From: Anaspis maculata
Lineage: Eukaryota; Arthropoda; Insecta; Coleoptera; Scraptiidae
Assembly: GCA_949128115.1 (NCBI GenBank)
Contig: OX421962.1
Coordinates: 104,128,836-104,192,835, forward strand
Reading direction: 5' to 3'
Length of the DNA: 64,000 nt
The position numbers and the translations under genes are program-made. The notes beneath the pieces were generated by a model. That model searched no databases, had not been told where the DNA came from, and worked only from the letters and a program-made list of their open reading frames with translations. Shown here in pieces: positions 10,198 through 22,249 of this stretch; the first letter of the stretch is position 1, and the number at the start of each line of letters is the position of its first letter.

Positions 10198-12380
10198 TAG
10201 CCCAGGCATTTTAGTTTTTGACCTGGAAAAAAATAACGTAAGTCTGAAAATTGGTGGAACGCTTCTACTTAGACCCCTCAACCACATACTGAAAGTCCTA
10301 AAAAATCCTATGGCCGCTTCATCGGTTTTTGGCGGCAAAAAGGTGTAAGTGACATTATTTTAGAAACTATTCATTAAAATACGCGTTGAAGTTTCAATAC
10401 AGCTGAAAACTTCCGAAAATGATCTTCTCGGTCAGGTGAACAGCATATTGAAAGTCCTTAAAAATCCTCTCTCCGCTTCATTGGTTTTTGGCGGCAAAAA
10501 GGTTCAAATGACATTATTTTGGAAACTATCCATTAAAATACGAGTTGGAGTTTCAGTACAGCTGAAATTTGCTAAAACTGGTCTCCTTTGTCAGTTAAAC
10601 AACATACTAGAAGTCCTTGAAAATCCCATGTCCGTTTCATTGTTTTTTGGCGGCAGAAAGGTATAAGTGACATTTTTTTGTTACTATTGATTTAAATACG
10701 GGTTGAAGTTTCAATACAAGTAAAAATATTGAGTCTCTTCGGTCAGTTGAGCAGCATACTGAAAGTCCTGAGAAATCCTAGGTCCGCTTCATTGGTATTT
10801 TGGCGGCAAAAAGGTGTAAGTGACATTGTTTTGGAAACTGTTCAATCAAACAGGCGGTCAAGTTTCAATACAGCTGAAAAGTGCTTAAAATGGTGTCCTT
10901 GGTCAGCTGAACAAAACACTAAAAATACTAGAAGAATCCCTGTTCGCTTCATTGTTTTTTTTTTTTTGGCGGAAAAAAGGTGTAAGTGACATTGTTTTGG
11001 AAACTTTATTTATTAAAATAGGCGTTGAAGTTCCAATTCATCTAGAAATTGCTGGAACTGGTTTCCTTGATTATGTGAACAACACACTGAAAGCCTCAGG
11101 AAATCCTATGTCCGCTCCATTGTCTTTTGGCGGCAAAAAGGTATAAGATCATTTCTTGAACCGATTGTTCAAAATATGTGTTGAAGCTGCAATACAGTTG
11201 AAAATTGCTGAAAATAGTCTACTCGGACTAGTACAGCCAACTAACAAAGGAGACCATTTTTAGCAATTTTCAGCTGTACTGAAACTTTAACCCGTATTTC
11301 AAAAAAATAGTTTACAATATAATGTCACTTATACATTTTTGCCGCCAAAAAACATGAAGCGGGCATGGGATTTCTCAGGACTTTTAGTGTGTTATCCAAC
11401 TAACAAAGTGTTATGTCCATATACATTTAAACTACGCGCCTTATGCGCGGCGCATTAGAGATAAGACATCTGTCAATGTATGTGCTCCCGGGCCGTCTGT
11501 GTAATTGGTTACAATGTGCAAGTACGCCGCCGAGTAAACTACTAGAGACATGTAGGTACCTGTCTTTAACTTAACCTTCCACACGTTACAAGTACTTCGA
11601 TACCCATGGGGGCTACCTCGTGCAGTGGGCACACCCCCCTTACATACATCAAACAAAGGATACTATTTTTCAGCAACTTTCAGCTGTGCTGAGACTTCAA
11701 CTCATGTTTTAATAAATAGTTTCCAAAATAATGTCACTTGAACCTTTTTGCTGCCAAAAACCGATAAAGTGAACATTATATTTTTTAGGACTTTCAATAT
11801 GTTGTTGAGCTGACCGAGAAGACAATTATCGGCAAATTTCAGCTGTATGAAAACTTGACCGCGTGTTTAATTAAATAGTTTTTAAAACAGTGTCACTTAT
11901 ATCTTTTTGCCGCTGAAAAAAAAAGTATGAAGCGGACATAGGATTTCTTAGGACTTTCAACATATGTTGTTCAACTGGCCGAGGAGACCATTTTCAACAA
12001 TTTTTAGCTGTATTGAAGCTTCAACGCGGGATTTAATTATTAGTTTGCAAAGCAATGTCACTTATACCTTTTTTTCGCTAAAAAACGATGAAGCGGATAT
12101 AGGATTTTTCAGGACTTTCAATATGTTGTTCAACTGGCCAAGGAGACCATTTGCAGCAATTTCCAGCTGTATCGAAGTTTCATCGCGTATTCTAATAGAT
12201 AGTTTTAAAATTATTGTCACTTACACCTTTTTGCCGCCAAAAACCGATGAAGCGGACATAAATTTTTTTAGGATTTTCAGTATGTGATTAAGAAGTTAAA
12301 GTGGAAGCGTTCTACCAATTTTCAGACTTACGTTATTTTTTCCAGGTTTTGGTCAATTTTGATCTAAAATGCCTGGGCTA
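10198..12380. mobile_element. E1: TAG...CTA foldback element with tandem-repeat arms
   Basis: The ends are TAGCCCAGGCATTTTAG and its reverse complement, flanked by TTA on both sides (10195-10197, 12381-12383). The left arm has about six head-to-tail units of about 170 bp, each with an AAGTCCT, a CCGCTTCATTG, a GGCGGCAAAAAGGT and a CAGCTGAAA block. The right arm has the same units inverted, with the switch near 11230. No protein is encoded, since the frames follow the repeat units. The terminal 17 bp match those of E3 (33555-37703), so E1 is probably a non-autonomous relative mobilised by the same enzyme. Its right arm is interrupted by a 243-bp insertion. Confidence 0.88.
11409..11651. mobile_element. 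TG...CA insertion in E1, possible small solo LTR
   Basis: One E1 subrepeat is split by 243 bp of unrelated sequence, which starts TGTTATG and ends CATCA. AACAAAG lies on both sides (11402-11408 and 11652-11658). TG...CA termini with a short duplication suggest a solo LTR of a small retroelement. The 7-bp duplication is longer than the usual 4-6 bp, and no related copy lies in this window. Confidence 0.5.
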
Positions 12381-12538
12381 TTATCTTGGTAGGCTTTTGT
12401 CGTAATATCATAAAGTATTGCGAAAACTTCCAAAGCACCTATGCAGATGATGTTCTTCAACATGCATTATAATGTTATAGCACGTAGCTCTTTGTGGCGA
12501 CTTCATCTTGATGGTTGACATCCCTATACAGGGTGTTT

Positions 12539-14878
12539 CAGAGATGATAGCAAAAAATTTAACTGTGGGTAGATCTTGTCAAAATATGACGAAAACCTAT
12601 ATACCATTTTGCAATGTTCGGCCTAATGACGAAGATACAGCCCTTCAAAGTTCACTTTTTTCGGACTTCAAAAATTTGTAACTCAGGAACGTTCCAAAAA
12701 ATTCAGCTCCAATTCAGCAGAAGCTGGTTTGTCATATTTATCTATCAACCTGCCAAATTTGGAAAGAATCCAACCAGTGGTTCATGAGTTATGAGGGTCA
12801 ATAATTTAGAAGCATCCGAAGAAAAGTTGACTTAACTTGACCCCTCATAACTTCTACGCCACTGATTGGATTCTTTCCAAATTTGGCAGGTTGATAGATA
12901 ATTATGACAAACCAGCTTATTCTAAATTAAAGCTAAAGGACCCCGCACGATTCCTATGGAAAATGGGTCTCGGTCAAATTCTTCAAGTTTTTCATATGTT
13001 GTAGCCCAATTCAACACTAACCAAAATCCATCGTCCGTTACTCAAAAAAATGGACAGTTTTTTTCCTACAAGGGGTTGAAGATGAGTTATTTCAAGATAA
13101 AGAAATATGTTCCAACGTAAGTGAGAACATTTCAACGTCCGTTCTAACATATATGGCTCACGACAACTCCCTTTTTCTTTTGTGAAAAGATCAACCCCCT
13201 CCCTCACCCCCAACCCCTACTTGTGAGTATCGAATTCGAAATTACGTTTGAAAGTCATGCTGATGGTTCTATTTTGTCGAATTATGAATTTTGGCTCAAA
13301 TTGTTTTTCCAACCCCCAAATAGGGGGTGGGGTTGAAAAAAAAACCATCGGTCAATCCGGCTGAATTTCTGATATTGTGCTTCATCAGTTTCGCTGAACA
13401 AGATGACCCAAGGAAAACTCGTTCGTATGACCAGTTTCCACCCCATAGAGGGTTGAAGTTGACTATAATGAAGCATAAAACATGTCTTCCATGTTCTAAA
13501 CCAAATGAATGAAAATAGTGGACTTTCATATCGTCTTGTTTTGTAAAAATGTCTATTATTCAAAAATAATTTCAACCCCGTCCCTCATCCCCTATCCTTG
13601 TTTCTGAACATCGTATTCGAAATAAATCTTAAAAATGTAGGAGAAGGTCAGATTCTCTGCATCTGATTGTGAATCCCCTCTCAAAATTCTCTTTCACTGA
13701 TATGCTTATGTTAGAGTGCTACCATAAGCAAGCAGGGTGAGATTTAAATTTTTTTGATGATTTTTGACTGGATTATTATTAAAAATATTGGTGTTTCTAT
13801 CAAGTTTCAACTTCACAGCAGGTTGAATATGTTCACCTGTACATAATTTCTAACTTTTTTCTTTTGTACGGATGCACCTCTATTCATAGTTTAGATTGGA
13901 GAATTATTGTCATCTGAAGCGAAAGCTGCTCAATCAAGGCAAAATATTATGTCACACTCTTATTCCAGCTACTGCGACCGTGTGAAGGATGAAATAAAAA
14001 TTGATATAATTTTCAGGATTTATTTCGAATATGATGTTCAGATACAGGAATAGGGGATAAAGGACGGGGTTGAGAGTATTTTTGAAGAATATACATTTTT
14101 ACTAAACAAGATAATATGAAAGTTCACAATTTCCATTCCTTTGGTTTATGACATGGAAGAATGTTTTATGCTTCATTATAGTCAACTTCAACCCTCTGTG
14201 GGGTGGAAACTGGTCATACAAATGAGTTTTCCCTTGGTGATCTTGTTTAGCGTAACTGGTAAAGCACAATATCAGAAATTCAGCCGAATTGACCGATGTT
14301 TTTTTTTTCAACCCCACTCCCTATTTGGGGTTTGTAAAAATAATTTGTGTCAAAATTCATAATTCGACAAAATAGAACCATCTGCATGACTTTCAAACGT
14401 AATTTCGAATTTGATACTCACAAGTAGGGGTTGGGGGTGAGGGAGGGGGTTGATTTTTTCACAAAAGAAAAAGGGAATTGTCATGAGCCATATGTGTTAG
14501 AAAGGACGTTGAAATGTTCTCACTTATGTTGGAACATATTTTTTTACCTTGAAATAACCCATCTTCATCCCCTTATAGGCAAAAAACTGTCAATTTTTTT
14601 TGGTAACGGACGATGGTTTTTGGCTCGTGTAAAATTGGGCTACAACATATAAAAAAATTAGAGAATTTGATCGAGACCCATTTTCCATAAGAATCGTGCG
14701 GGGTCCTTTGTCGGAACGTTCTTGAGTTAAAAATGTTTGAAATCCGAAGAAAGTGAACTTTGGAGGGCTATATCTTTGTCATTAGGCCGAACTTTGCAAA
14801 ATGGTATATAGGTTTTCGTCATATTTTGACGAGATCTACTCACAGTTAAATTTTTGCTATCATCCCTGAAACACCCTG
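12539..14878. mobile_element. Foldback element with CAGGGTGTTTCAG ends
   Basis: The left arm (about 12539-13635) and right arm (about 14010-14878) are diverged reverse complements nearly 0.9 kb long. The ends CAGGGTGTTTCAG and CTGAAACACCCTG are bordered by TA on both sides. The frames with G-rich, Pro-rich translations recur on both arms simply because the arms match. They encode nothing recognisable. The TA target fits mariner-type mobilisation. A partial third end of this family is at 19866-19965. Confidence 0.85.
12705..12934. repeat. Small inverted repeat inserted in the left arm
   Basis: The segment reads AGCT...AGCT, with arms 12721-12800 and 12838-12918 almost exactly complementary. 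The matching place in the right arm (about 14710) lacks it, so it arrived after the foldback was formed. No unambiguous target duplication was found. Confidence 0.75.
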
Positions 14879-15924
14879 TATGTGATTCTTAGCGTGTTGA
14901 ACGAAAAGCTTTTAGAACAACACCAAATTGTGGTATTCTTCTTGGCCCGCCCACTCGCTAGACCTCAATCCCACCGAACGCTATTGAAAACGAAGAGTTC
15001 CGTGCGATCATTTTCACTTTGAGAACCGCAACCATTGCACAACCACCTGGCAATAAAGAAAAAACATCGCGCACACCAGGATCGAATTTTACCGCTTTTC
15101 TATTTATAAAAATAAACATTTTATGGATCGTCGTTCTGTCCAGCTAAAATAAAACAAAATCTGTTTTGGCTCAAAACCTTGATTGATGCATCATCACGCA
15201 CTCGTGTAAATAGTACGAGCATAGATAGGTATAGGTTACCTAAAGCTCTTAAAGTGTATAAATACAATGTTTTTCCTGTGAAATCCGTTCGATTATGATG
15301 AACTAAATAATGTACGACAGACAACTTGAGAAACAACCCTCCACGGAACCATCACCTCTCTCTCCCCCCAAAGCACGTATTATTCAGCCTTCGTATACAA
15401 ATATGGAATGATGGACTCAGTGACTTATCCACGGTTTGATTCCTCATTCATTTCTCATAGTTGTTATTCGTTGCCTTTCAATCGAGAAAAACTTCGAGAC
15501 TTGTTAAAATTTTACGTCCGGAACTCCGAAACGAACATTCTGATGCCACGTATAAAATTCTGCTTTATCATCATTTGAGCGAAACTTCAGTCCATAGTAA
15601 ATATAGAACACAGGTACAGAAGCGGCTATACAAGAGAAAATTTCCGATTACGCTCCATTATTTATAAAATCATATCGATTAGGAGTGATGTTCCTCTCAT
15701 TACCAACAACCACCAAGAGAAAGCGATGTGGAGGGGGGATAGAAGGGTAGTTGTTGAGCTCGTTATCGGTTAAAGGCAACTACTAAGGGCAACCTGCGTT
15801 ATAATATCGTCGATTTCTTATTTTATTATTTAATGGAATGTATCCTGTTACAAGTAGTATCCCGTGGAGACAGAGACAGGGAGAATTATTATTGAATTAG
15901 GGGATTAATTGGGAATCTGAAACA
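14879..15924. other. Unassigned sequence
   Basis: No domain, repeat structure or exon could be supported on either strand. Confidence 0.4.
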
Positions 15925-16330
15925 AAACGATAAAACACCCTGTAATAAATTTATTATGTGCGTCGTTGTCCATGGAAAATGAGTTTGGAACGCTAAGGCG
16001 GGTGTTTTTACTTTCCCGGTCCTCCATGAATATGGAAGGGTAAGTATTGTTGTGATCGTGCAGAAAAAATAAGATTTCGGCCGATATATCCGTTTTGAGG
16101 TCTCCCAAGACGATTGAGACAATTTTCAGAGTGTGTCTGTACATACATGTGTGTTAATATTCCACGATAACTGCCGCATCGTTGATCCGATCGACTTGAA
16201 ATTTGGTGTGCGGACATGGTTTCATCCCGGGCTGAACTGATTAGTTTTTGTTTGCCACATCTGTCAAGCGGAAGGGTGACTACTAAAAATGACAGATTCT
16301 CTCTTTCCTGGTCGAAATCACTGGGAACGG
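15925..16330 (-). repeat. Dispersed repeat, copy 2
   Basis: Reverse-complement relative of 9840-10143 with the same sequence of short blocks, including TTTTTTCTGCACGATCACAA and ACCAAATTTCAAGTCGATCG. The overlapping minus-strand frames of about 80-110 codons show no domain and follow the repeat. Confidence 0.6.
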
Positions 16331-17663
16331 CGGCCACTGAACTTGCGCCACATACACGTGACCATGGTTCATGTCATCTGTGGTTCATGTATTAATTCCA
16401 ACATATACCCGACGAAATAATTTCTTTTGTTTAAATTATTAATTTTGGCTTTCATACCCAACACTAGTTTAAATTTTTCTGCAGCTCCATTCTCTCGCTC
16501 TTATCGCAAGTATTCTCTCCACAAAAACAAATCCACTTTTACTTTTTTAATTGGGGGACGAGAAAAGTTGTTTTGTTTATAATATTGTGTGATGTATTTT
16601 CAGCACCCTGTATGCTGAAAATTATGACATACCCGCATGAAAGGGAAACGCTTTCGGTATGAGATTTCAAATTCCATTATTGCGAAAGCACCCGACACAC
16701 CGCAGCGACGAGATAAGTGAGCCATGAAAAACGGATGCGGTTGGGTTTTATCATCCCCCCTGTTGTAAACATCTGAATTTGAATTACACATACACATACG
16801 CACACACGTACAATATTATGTGCCCATACATAAATGACAACGTGATAATGTGTTTGATAAAAATTAAATACTCGCATCGCACAGCTTTCATGTGATGACG
16901 TTTTGACGTTATATACAGGGGTGTTCACGCAAGATGGATTTAAATAAATGTTTCACTACGAAAACTTGGAAATGTCAAAACTTCCACTGAACTATTTATT
17001 TCATAATGAATATGTCAAGCACATTTTATCATAACTTCCAGACGAGAGCGAGCTTTGATTAAAATGAAATCTGATTCCCATACCTAACTCATGTGGGGTA
17101 ATTTTTTGGAAATACTTCCGATCCATTCACAGCTATAAAACGAACGACACTGCCTTCTACTCACGACTGCTTATTATTCTAGGTACAGAAAACACCAGTT
17201 TCATGTTGTTTTTTTTTGGCGAATTCACGATTCTGGCTGTGCTACTTTTTAGGGCGCAGCCATGCCATGTTGTATGTTGTACACCATTATCGTGGTGTAT
17301 GACATCACCACAGCTGATGAAGGAATTTAGCCGGCGTTGAAGAGAGAAAGGGCAAATTTTCTTTTTGTTTCTTAGTTTAGACACCAACTGCGGTGTAAAC
17401 TGGCTAATGGACCCGAATCCAAAGCCAAGAGCACAGAAAAAAAAACGATTGCGGTGGATTGACAAGTCTTTCAAAGGTTTAGGTCAGTATCATGGGATTT
17501 TGTGAATTTTTTGACAGTTTGCCTTCAGAAATAATTCAACACTGAGGTATATATTTGTATCCAGAATTAAGAAAAAAACACATCGATTGCAATTCGAATA
17601 TACAGGTGTCGCATCAACAAAAAAGCTTTTCGTCATACCCTGTACATTATAGGTTGTAAAATA
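16331..17663. other. Unassigned; CA-rich tract near 16790
   Basis: Contains a short ACACATACAC-type microsatellite and isolated CAGGG-GTGTTCACGC (16917) and CACCCTGTATGC (16604) fragments that resemble ends of the window's CAGGGTG elements. No complete element or gene was identified. Confidence 0.4.
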
Positions 17664-17682
17664 TTATAGTCTCCAATTTTAA

Positions 17683-17970
17683 TAGTATTTTTCGATACAA
17701 GAGCGCGTTTTCAGGCCCGAAGCCTTGTTTGCCATCATGAGGCGTAGCCGAATGCTGCAAAAAAGGCTGAGGGCCTGAAAAAGCTCAGCGCTCGTGTGTC
17801 GAACAACATTTTTCGTAATCGTTGCTTAAATTGAGAGAAAACTCGAATTTCTTGTAAATTTTGACACTACTTTGACAAATGTCAAGCTAGATACATAAAC
17901 TGCAAAACTTATATTTTTGGTTATGTATTACTTTGTGCGTTATGTATCTATGAAACGATTACGAAAAATC
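17683..17970. mobile_element. 288-bp hairpin-bearing insertion with 19-bp duplication
   Basis: The perfect 19-bp direct repeat TTATAGTCTCCAATTTTAA is present at 17664-17682 and 17971-17989. The 288 bp between them contain a GC-rich inverted repeat (CGATACAAGAGCGC...GCGCTCGTGTGTCG, with TTTTCAGGCCC / GGGCCTGAAAA inside) and two opposed copies of TTTTTCGTAATCG. A duplication this long is typical of LINE-machinery retroposition, but there is no poly-A or tRNA-like head. The element type is unknown. Confidence 0.6.
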
Positions 17971-18069
17971 TTATAGTCTCCAATTTTAAAATCTAATAAA
18001 GAAATAGGGAAACCTCCAGTATGGAGGGGAGTTCTCGCGTGATCACTCTGTACAAGACACCAAAATCCC

Positions 18070-18262
18070 AAAATGTGTGTTTCAGCACAGGGTCGAGATC
18101 TTCACCGACCACCAACATTGCATGGCGTTCGCACCATCGTTCACATTTCACGTGCTATGCGACAAGCAAGCCTTTCAACTGAATCAAGGAACTTATTTTC
18201 GAGACGAAAATTCGACCCCCCACTGGTGGGGATCGAATCCACGGACCTTTGCATGGCACATG
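18070..18262 (-). repeat. tRNA-related SINE, 5'-truncated (family 2)
   Basis: Read on the minus strand, GGATTCGATCC resembles a Pol III B box. The rest matches the SINE at 25790-26031 block by block: TCTCGA, TCGCATAGCACGTGAA, CGAACGATG, GTTGGTGGTCG. The A-box part is missing. The frames on the plus strand across it are chance. Confidence 0.7.
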
Positions 18263-18993
18263 TCGTAATGCTCAAAATAATAGTAAATTTTGTATGCAAA
18301 TGACATAATTTTAGTTTTTATCTTGGTACAATAATTTCAATGAAAACCACTTACCTAAAATATGTGTCCTAGTACTCCTGAACGATGCCCTGCTCAACAT
18401 CTTCCCCCCCAAAAAAGGTTGTGACGAGAAAAAGGTTTAGGGCGACAAGTAGGGCAATAGCACAAGGGATGATATGATTATAAATGCGAACATAAGGCCA
18501 CTTAATTGTATCGTATATAATTAATTATATTGTTTTGTTTTTTCTTTAAACCTAATCAGGTAATATATTCTTCTTCTTATTATTATAATTAAGGCCACGT
18601 AAATATCTCGTTCTCTTTTGTACTACAATAAGGTAGCGCGTCAAGAGACGATCTTCGAAAAAAGTATATAGTATAATTATTAAAAACTACGATATAAGTA
18701 CTTTTGTTTCTTTCTCTGTCTTGCTTTCTTCTTCAATAATGTATATAAATATATTGCAGAGGTAGTAAAAAATCAGTGGTAGGTAAATACTCGGTTTCTT
18801 TGACAGCTTTTTTAAAAATTGCGACAAAGTTGTTTCGTCTCTTTCCGTTCTTTTTCTTCCTCTTCTTCTTTTTTGCAGTGATTGTATAAAATTCTTTTTT
18901 TCGTAATAAAGTTATTGACGTTACGATGACTGTTAAGTGGTAGTATTAGTAAGAAGTTCAAGTACCGGTTATAGACGACGGTTTCATAGGGAA
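18263..18993 (-). other. Probable 3' UTR and downstream of the 18994-19134 exon
   Basis: This lies directly after the stop codon of the terminal exon on the minus strand. It is AT-rich with TTCTTC/GAAGAA runs. I could not fix a poly(A) site, because no clear minus-strand AATAAA is well placed. Confidence 0.4.
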
Positions 18994-19134
18994 CTAAGGG
19001 GTCGTGGGAGGATTGGGGGGGCTGCCGGTGTTGGCGGCGGAGGCGGGGGCGGTGTTGGCGGCGGCGAGCGACTGGCGAATACAGGAGGCGAGCATGTGTG
19101 CTAGCCGATCCAGAGTGCCCGGCCATGGACCGCT
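18994..19134 (-). CDS. Terminal coding exon of an unidentified host gene
   Basis: On the minus strand a pyrimidine-rich tract ending TTTGTTTCAG gives a strong splice acceptor. The 141-bp exon that follows is open in phase 0 and ends in TAG. It encodes 46 residues beginning SGPWPGTLDRLAHMLAS, then an Ala/Asn/Ser-rich and finally Pro/Thr-rich tail (ending PPTTP). Codons are GC-rich, unlike the surrounding DNA, which supports real coding use. The other two frames of the exon are less protein-like: one stops early and the other is Arg/Gln-rich low complexity. I do not recognise the protein. Low-complexity Ala/Pro tails are common at the ends of transcriptional regulators, but that is only a guess. 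Upstream exons must lie at higher coordinates and were not identified. Confidence 0.6.
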   Translation of the reverse strand, partial: SGPWPGTLDRLAHMLASCIRQSLAAANTAPASAANTGSPPNPPTTP

Positions 19135-21125
19135 CTGAAACAAAAGAAAACACAGACGTCAGCAAACTGGTGCGCTTTAAATTTCCAAGCATTCTACGAT
19201 TAAACTAGGTTAAAAAAAAAGTTTGCCGCATTACTGTCGAAAATTGACGTATGACTGTCGAAAATTGACGTCTACGAGATGCGGAGAGCTGTCGTAGGCG
19301 ACAACCTCAGTTTGGTGTTCGAAACGATGGCTGCTGCACGAGGGAAATGTAAACAATCGAGTCTGAGCAGAGTTGATCCTCTAGAGGTCCCACAGGTCGT
19401 GGTGCGGACGTGGTTCATAATTTCAGTCGGAGAAATGCCTATTGTTTGCAGACTCATGCCAGGTTCCAGCTTGTGCCAACCTGACGCGGGCAAGAAGACT
19501 CACTTTGCTCAAGTTGTAGAAAGAGCACCAGCTGAAATATTCGTTGTTTTACCTAGTTCTGTCTGCAGCAATCGTTCTTCTATTGGCGTGAAACAATCTG
19601 TCTTGTAGCTATTGATCATAAGCCTCATCGAGCCACCTAATTTTGTGAGAGTTGCGATCTGGGAAGGCGCAGTTATTTTTTGGAGAAGTGAAAATGAAGA
19701 CGTTGGGGCAACCCTTGAAACTAAATCACTTGGACGACACTTTCACACGAGAACCGGGGAAAACAGGAGAGAGACACACACAAGAAGTCTTAACGGAGAT
19801 TTTATTTAATCATAGCACAACAAGAAAATTAATTGTTTCCTGCTGATATATGAATTTCAGAATATATGTATGTATAGGGACTTTGCAAAATGGTATAAAA
19901 GTTTTTCGTCGTATTTTTACAAGGTCTACCCACGTTTGTTACCATCGCTGAAACACCCTGTATAAAAAAATATGAAGAAAATTCAGAGCATCATCATTTT
20001 CTTATTCCTCCCTCCTCCCTTGATACAATAATTCATTATTTTGGTCAAGTTATCCTGGAGTATCCAGTTATCCAAGGAAACATCCTGTATTTTGTTAACC
20101 TTTCTCATGACTTTGACCTTTGCCTTTTTTCAAGTTCGCCACAGTAATTTTTCGTCCAATCGATTCGTATGTAGGTAACCATGTACCTACGATGTCAGTG
20201 AAGTATTACCGACTTGAAAAGTTATTTGATCGTGCTGTTGTTATTAGATCCCACAGAAATTATTCATTTGGAAAAGTTTGTGAAATATATTGCAACAAAT
20301 TCTCAGCTGCCATTAATTTCACGATAATACTTCCGTTTTATTGGATAATTTTTGAGGTTCCAACAAGCATTTTGTAAATGTCAAACTTTCACGACCATTT
20401 CAATTTTTCCACTTGGCAAAACTTCAAAAACCCTTTGGAAAGGTATCGAAGTGGAAAATAAGGAACCGATAACGAAACTGAGAAAAAGGTGAAATAAAGA
20501 GGGAAACAAAGAGGTTCATCAAGTCCTCGCTCAAGACCTTTGGCATGGTATGTATCGACCCTACGAAATAGCGGCCTGCGCAGATTGGATGAAATTACGC
20601 AACCACACTGTTATGAATAATCTCTTCAATAAGTGTCCAGTATGACAATGGAATAATAACGGTATATTAATAACAGGCGTCACTCATCACATGTCCCCTC
20701 TTTCCCTCTTAATCTCTCTTCTCCCCGAGAGTTCACGTTCACTTCTCCAATGTTTTGAAATTTTACGTGGTCTTGTATCTTCTCCAGTCGTTGAATTGAG
20801 CCAAATTGAAAACATACAATTTTTCAGGGATGGGTAAGTTATACCTAATAGTCTGCTACTTCTTGCAAGACTTTGATGTAGATATTTTGGAAAATATCTT
20901 CACAGGGAACCGGATATTCTTCATCGTTCCTGAGCTGCCTCACCACATAGGTGCCGTCGACGCGAATGTTGTTCCCAAAGTTGATAGAGTAGGGAAAAAA
21001 TTAGTTGCTTCGCTATAAGACGTGTCCATTACTGCCCATAGCTCATGTATGTTTCCACTGCAAAGAAATGTGGAATACTGACATCGAATTGTTGCAAACA
21101 GATGTAGCAACTTAAATTCAGAAAA
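19135..21125. other. Intronic or intergenic; CAGGGTG-family end at 19866-19965
   Basis: A 19-bp block, GACTGTCGAAAATTGACGT, occurs twice at about 19232-19270. From 19866 the text ACTTTGCAAAATGGTATA...GCTGAAACACCCTGTATA repeats about 100 bp of the right end of the 12539-14878 foldback, so this is a fragment or solo end. No gene was seen in the rest. Confidence 0.55.
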
Positions 21126-21790
21126 TTACTTTTCTGATGTTCCAGATTCCCATGGATTTGTCATTCGGATCTTCTCGTTCAAATGCCCACGAACTGATTT
21201 TACTCTTTTCCTTGCAAGGCCCAGTAAATTCTGGTGAGAGCTTTGCCGAAAAATACTTTGCAGCATCCGAGAAAGTGTGATTCTTTTTCCAAACCAGTTG
21301 GTCTCTGTCCCAGAGCCTTTAATTTTCACTAGAGTTCTCGGCTGGCGACGCGCGGATCATTGTTCTCGTTGTTTGATTCAACCTTTCGGTTGGATTCGCC
21401 TGTGGGTGGTAAGCCGGATTGAACAAAATTACACGTCATACTTCCTTGCAAGACTCGCGAGTTCTTTAGAACGAAACTGAGGTCCAATGTCGCGTCGGAT
21501 TAAATGGAGTAGCCATGTACACGGAATAGCTGATCCTTTAGCAGCCGACAAATTGCAGAGCCCGTAGCTTGTCTTAGCGGGAACAAACAGCAAAACTTGG
21601 CAAAGTCATCCATAACGACTAAGATATACTGATAGCCTTGTGTGCTTCTAGGCAAGAGTCCGAAAAAGTCCATAAATATCCTCACCCAAGGTTTCTGCGG
21701 TGGTATCAGAAAAGACATCAGTCCAATTGGTTTTCGTGGTTTCTTGCAACGGTTCACATATCGAGAGATATCTTGCAAGGCCAAGTGTGA
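21126..21790 (-). pseudogene. Ty3/gypsy integrase relic
   Basis: Minus-strand translation gives an integrase core start with WVRIFMDFFGLLPRS, then YQYILVVMDDFAKF (the first catalytic Asp lies in the DFFG stretch). A frame-broken SD...FV, a HPxAN-like segment and a TERLNQ-like segment follow (catalytic Glu region near 21385). The C-terminal part includes a SDAAKYF-like region near 21260. Several frameshifts and stops separate these pieces. The order on the minus strand, RT then RNase H then integrase, is that of Ty3/gypsy pol. Confidence 0.85.
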
Positions 21791-21959
21791 TTGATTTGGA
21801 GTCGTTTCTACGTTTAAAAAACATCAGGGTTTCCAGCTGTTGGATCGTTATGAAATTTACATTCCATTCACGTTAATTATTTTGAATCGACAATAAAGTT
21901 ATTGAAATAGAATTGCGCGTTTCCAAAATACAGCGTTACAGCTCCAACGAGTGAGGCTG

Positions 21960-22215
21960 CCATTGGGGTCCTTCAATAAATTGAGCCTTTGAGGGCGAAG
22001 TGATCCGTCACGACAAAAAAGTGAGCTCCCTCCATTCAGAGTGTCAGCTTTTCAATGGTTCAGACCACCGCCAAACACTCCTTTTCGATAGCGCTGTAGT
22101 TCCGTTCACATTTTTGTTCAGCGACCTTGAGATGTAAAACATGACATACTATCCATTGTCGGAGACCTGCGCCAGGCTACCCCTGATCCATAAACATTAT
22201 CGGTCGAAGTCTTCC
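21960..22215 (-). pseudogene. Ty3/gypsy RNase H relic
   Basis: On the minus strand the frame-broken text reads NYSAIEKECLAVVW, then FFVVTDHFAL. This is the RNase H segment between the RT thumb and integrase in gypsy-type pol. The Glu of EKEC and the Asp of TDH correspond to catalytic acids. It is frameshifted and cannot be active. Confidence 0.85.
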
Positions 22216-22249
22216 GTTGCTATGATAATACTGTCAAATATACAAACAC

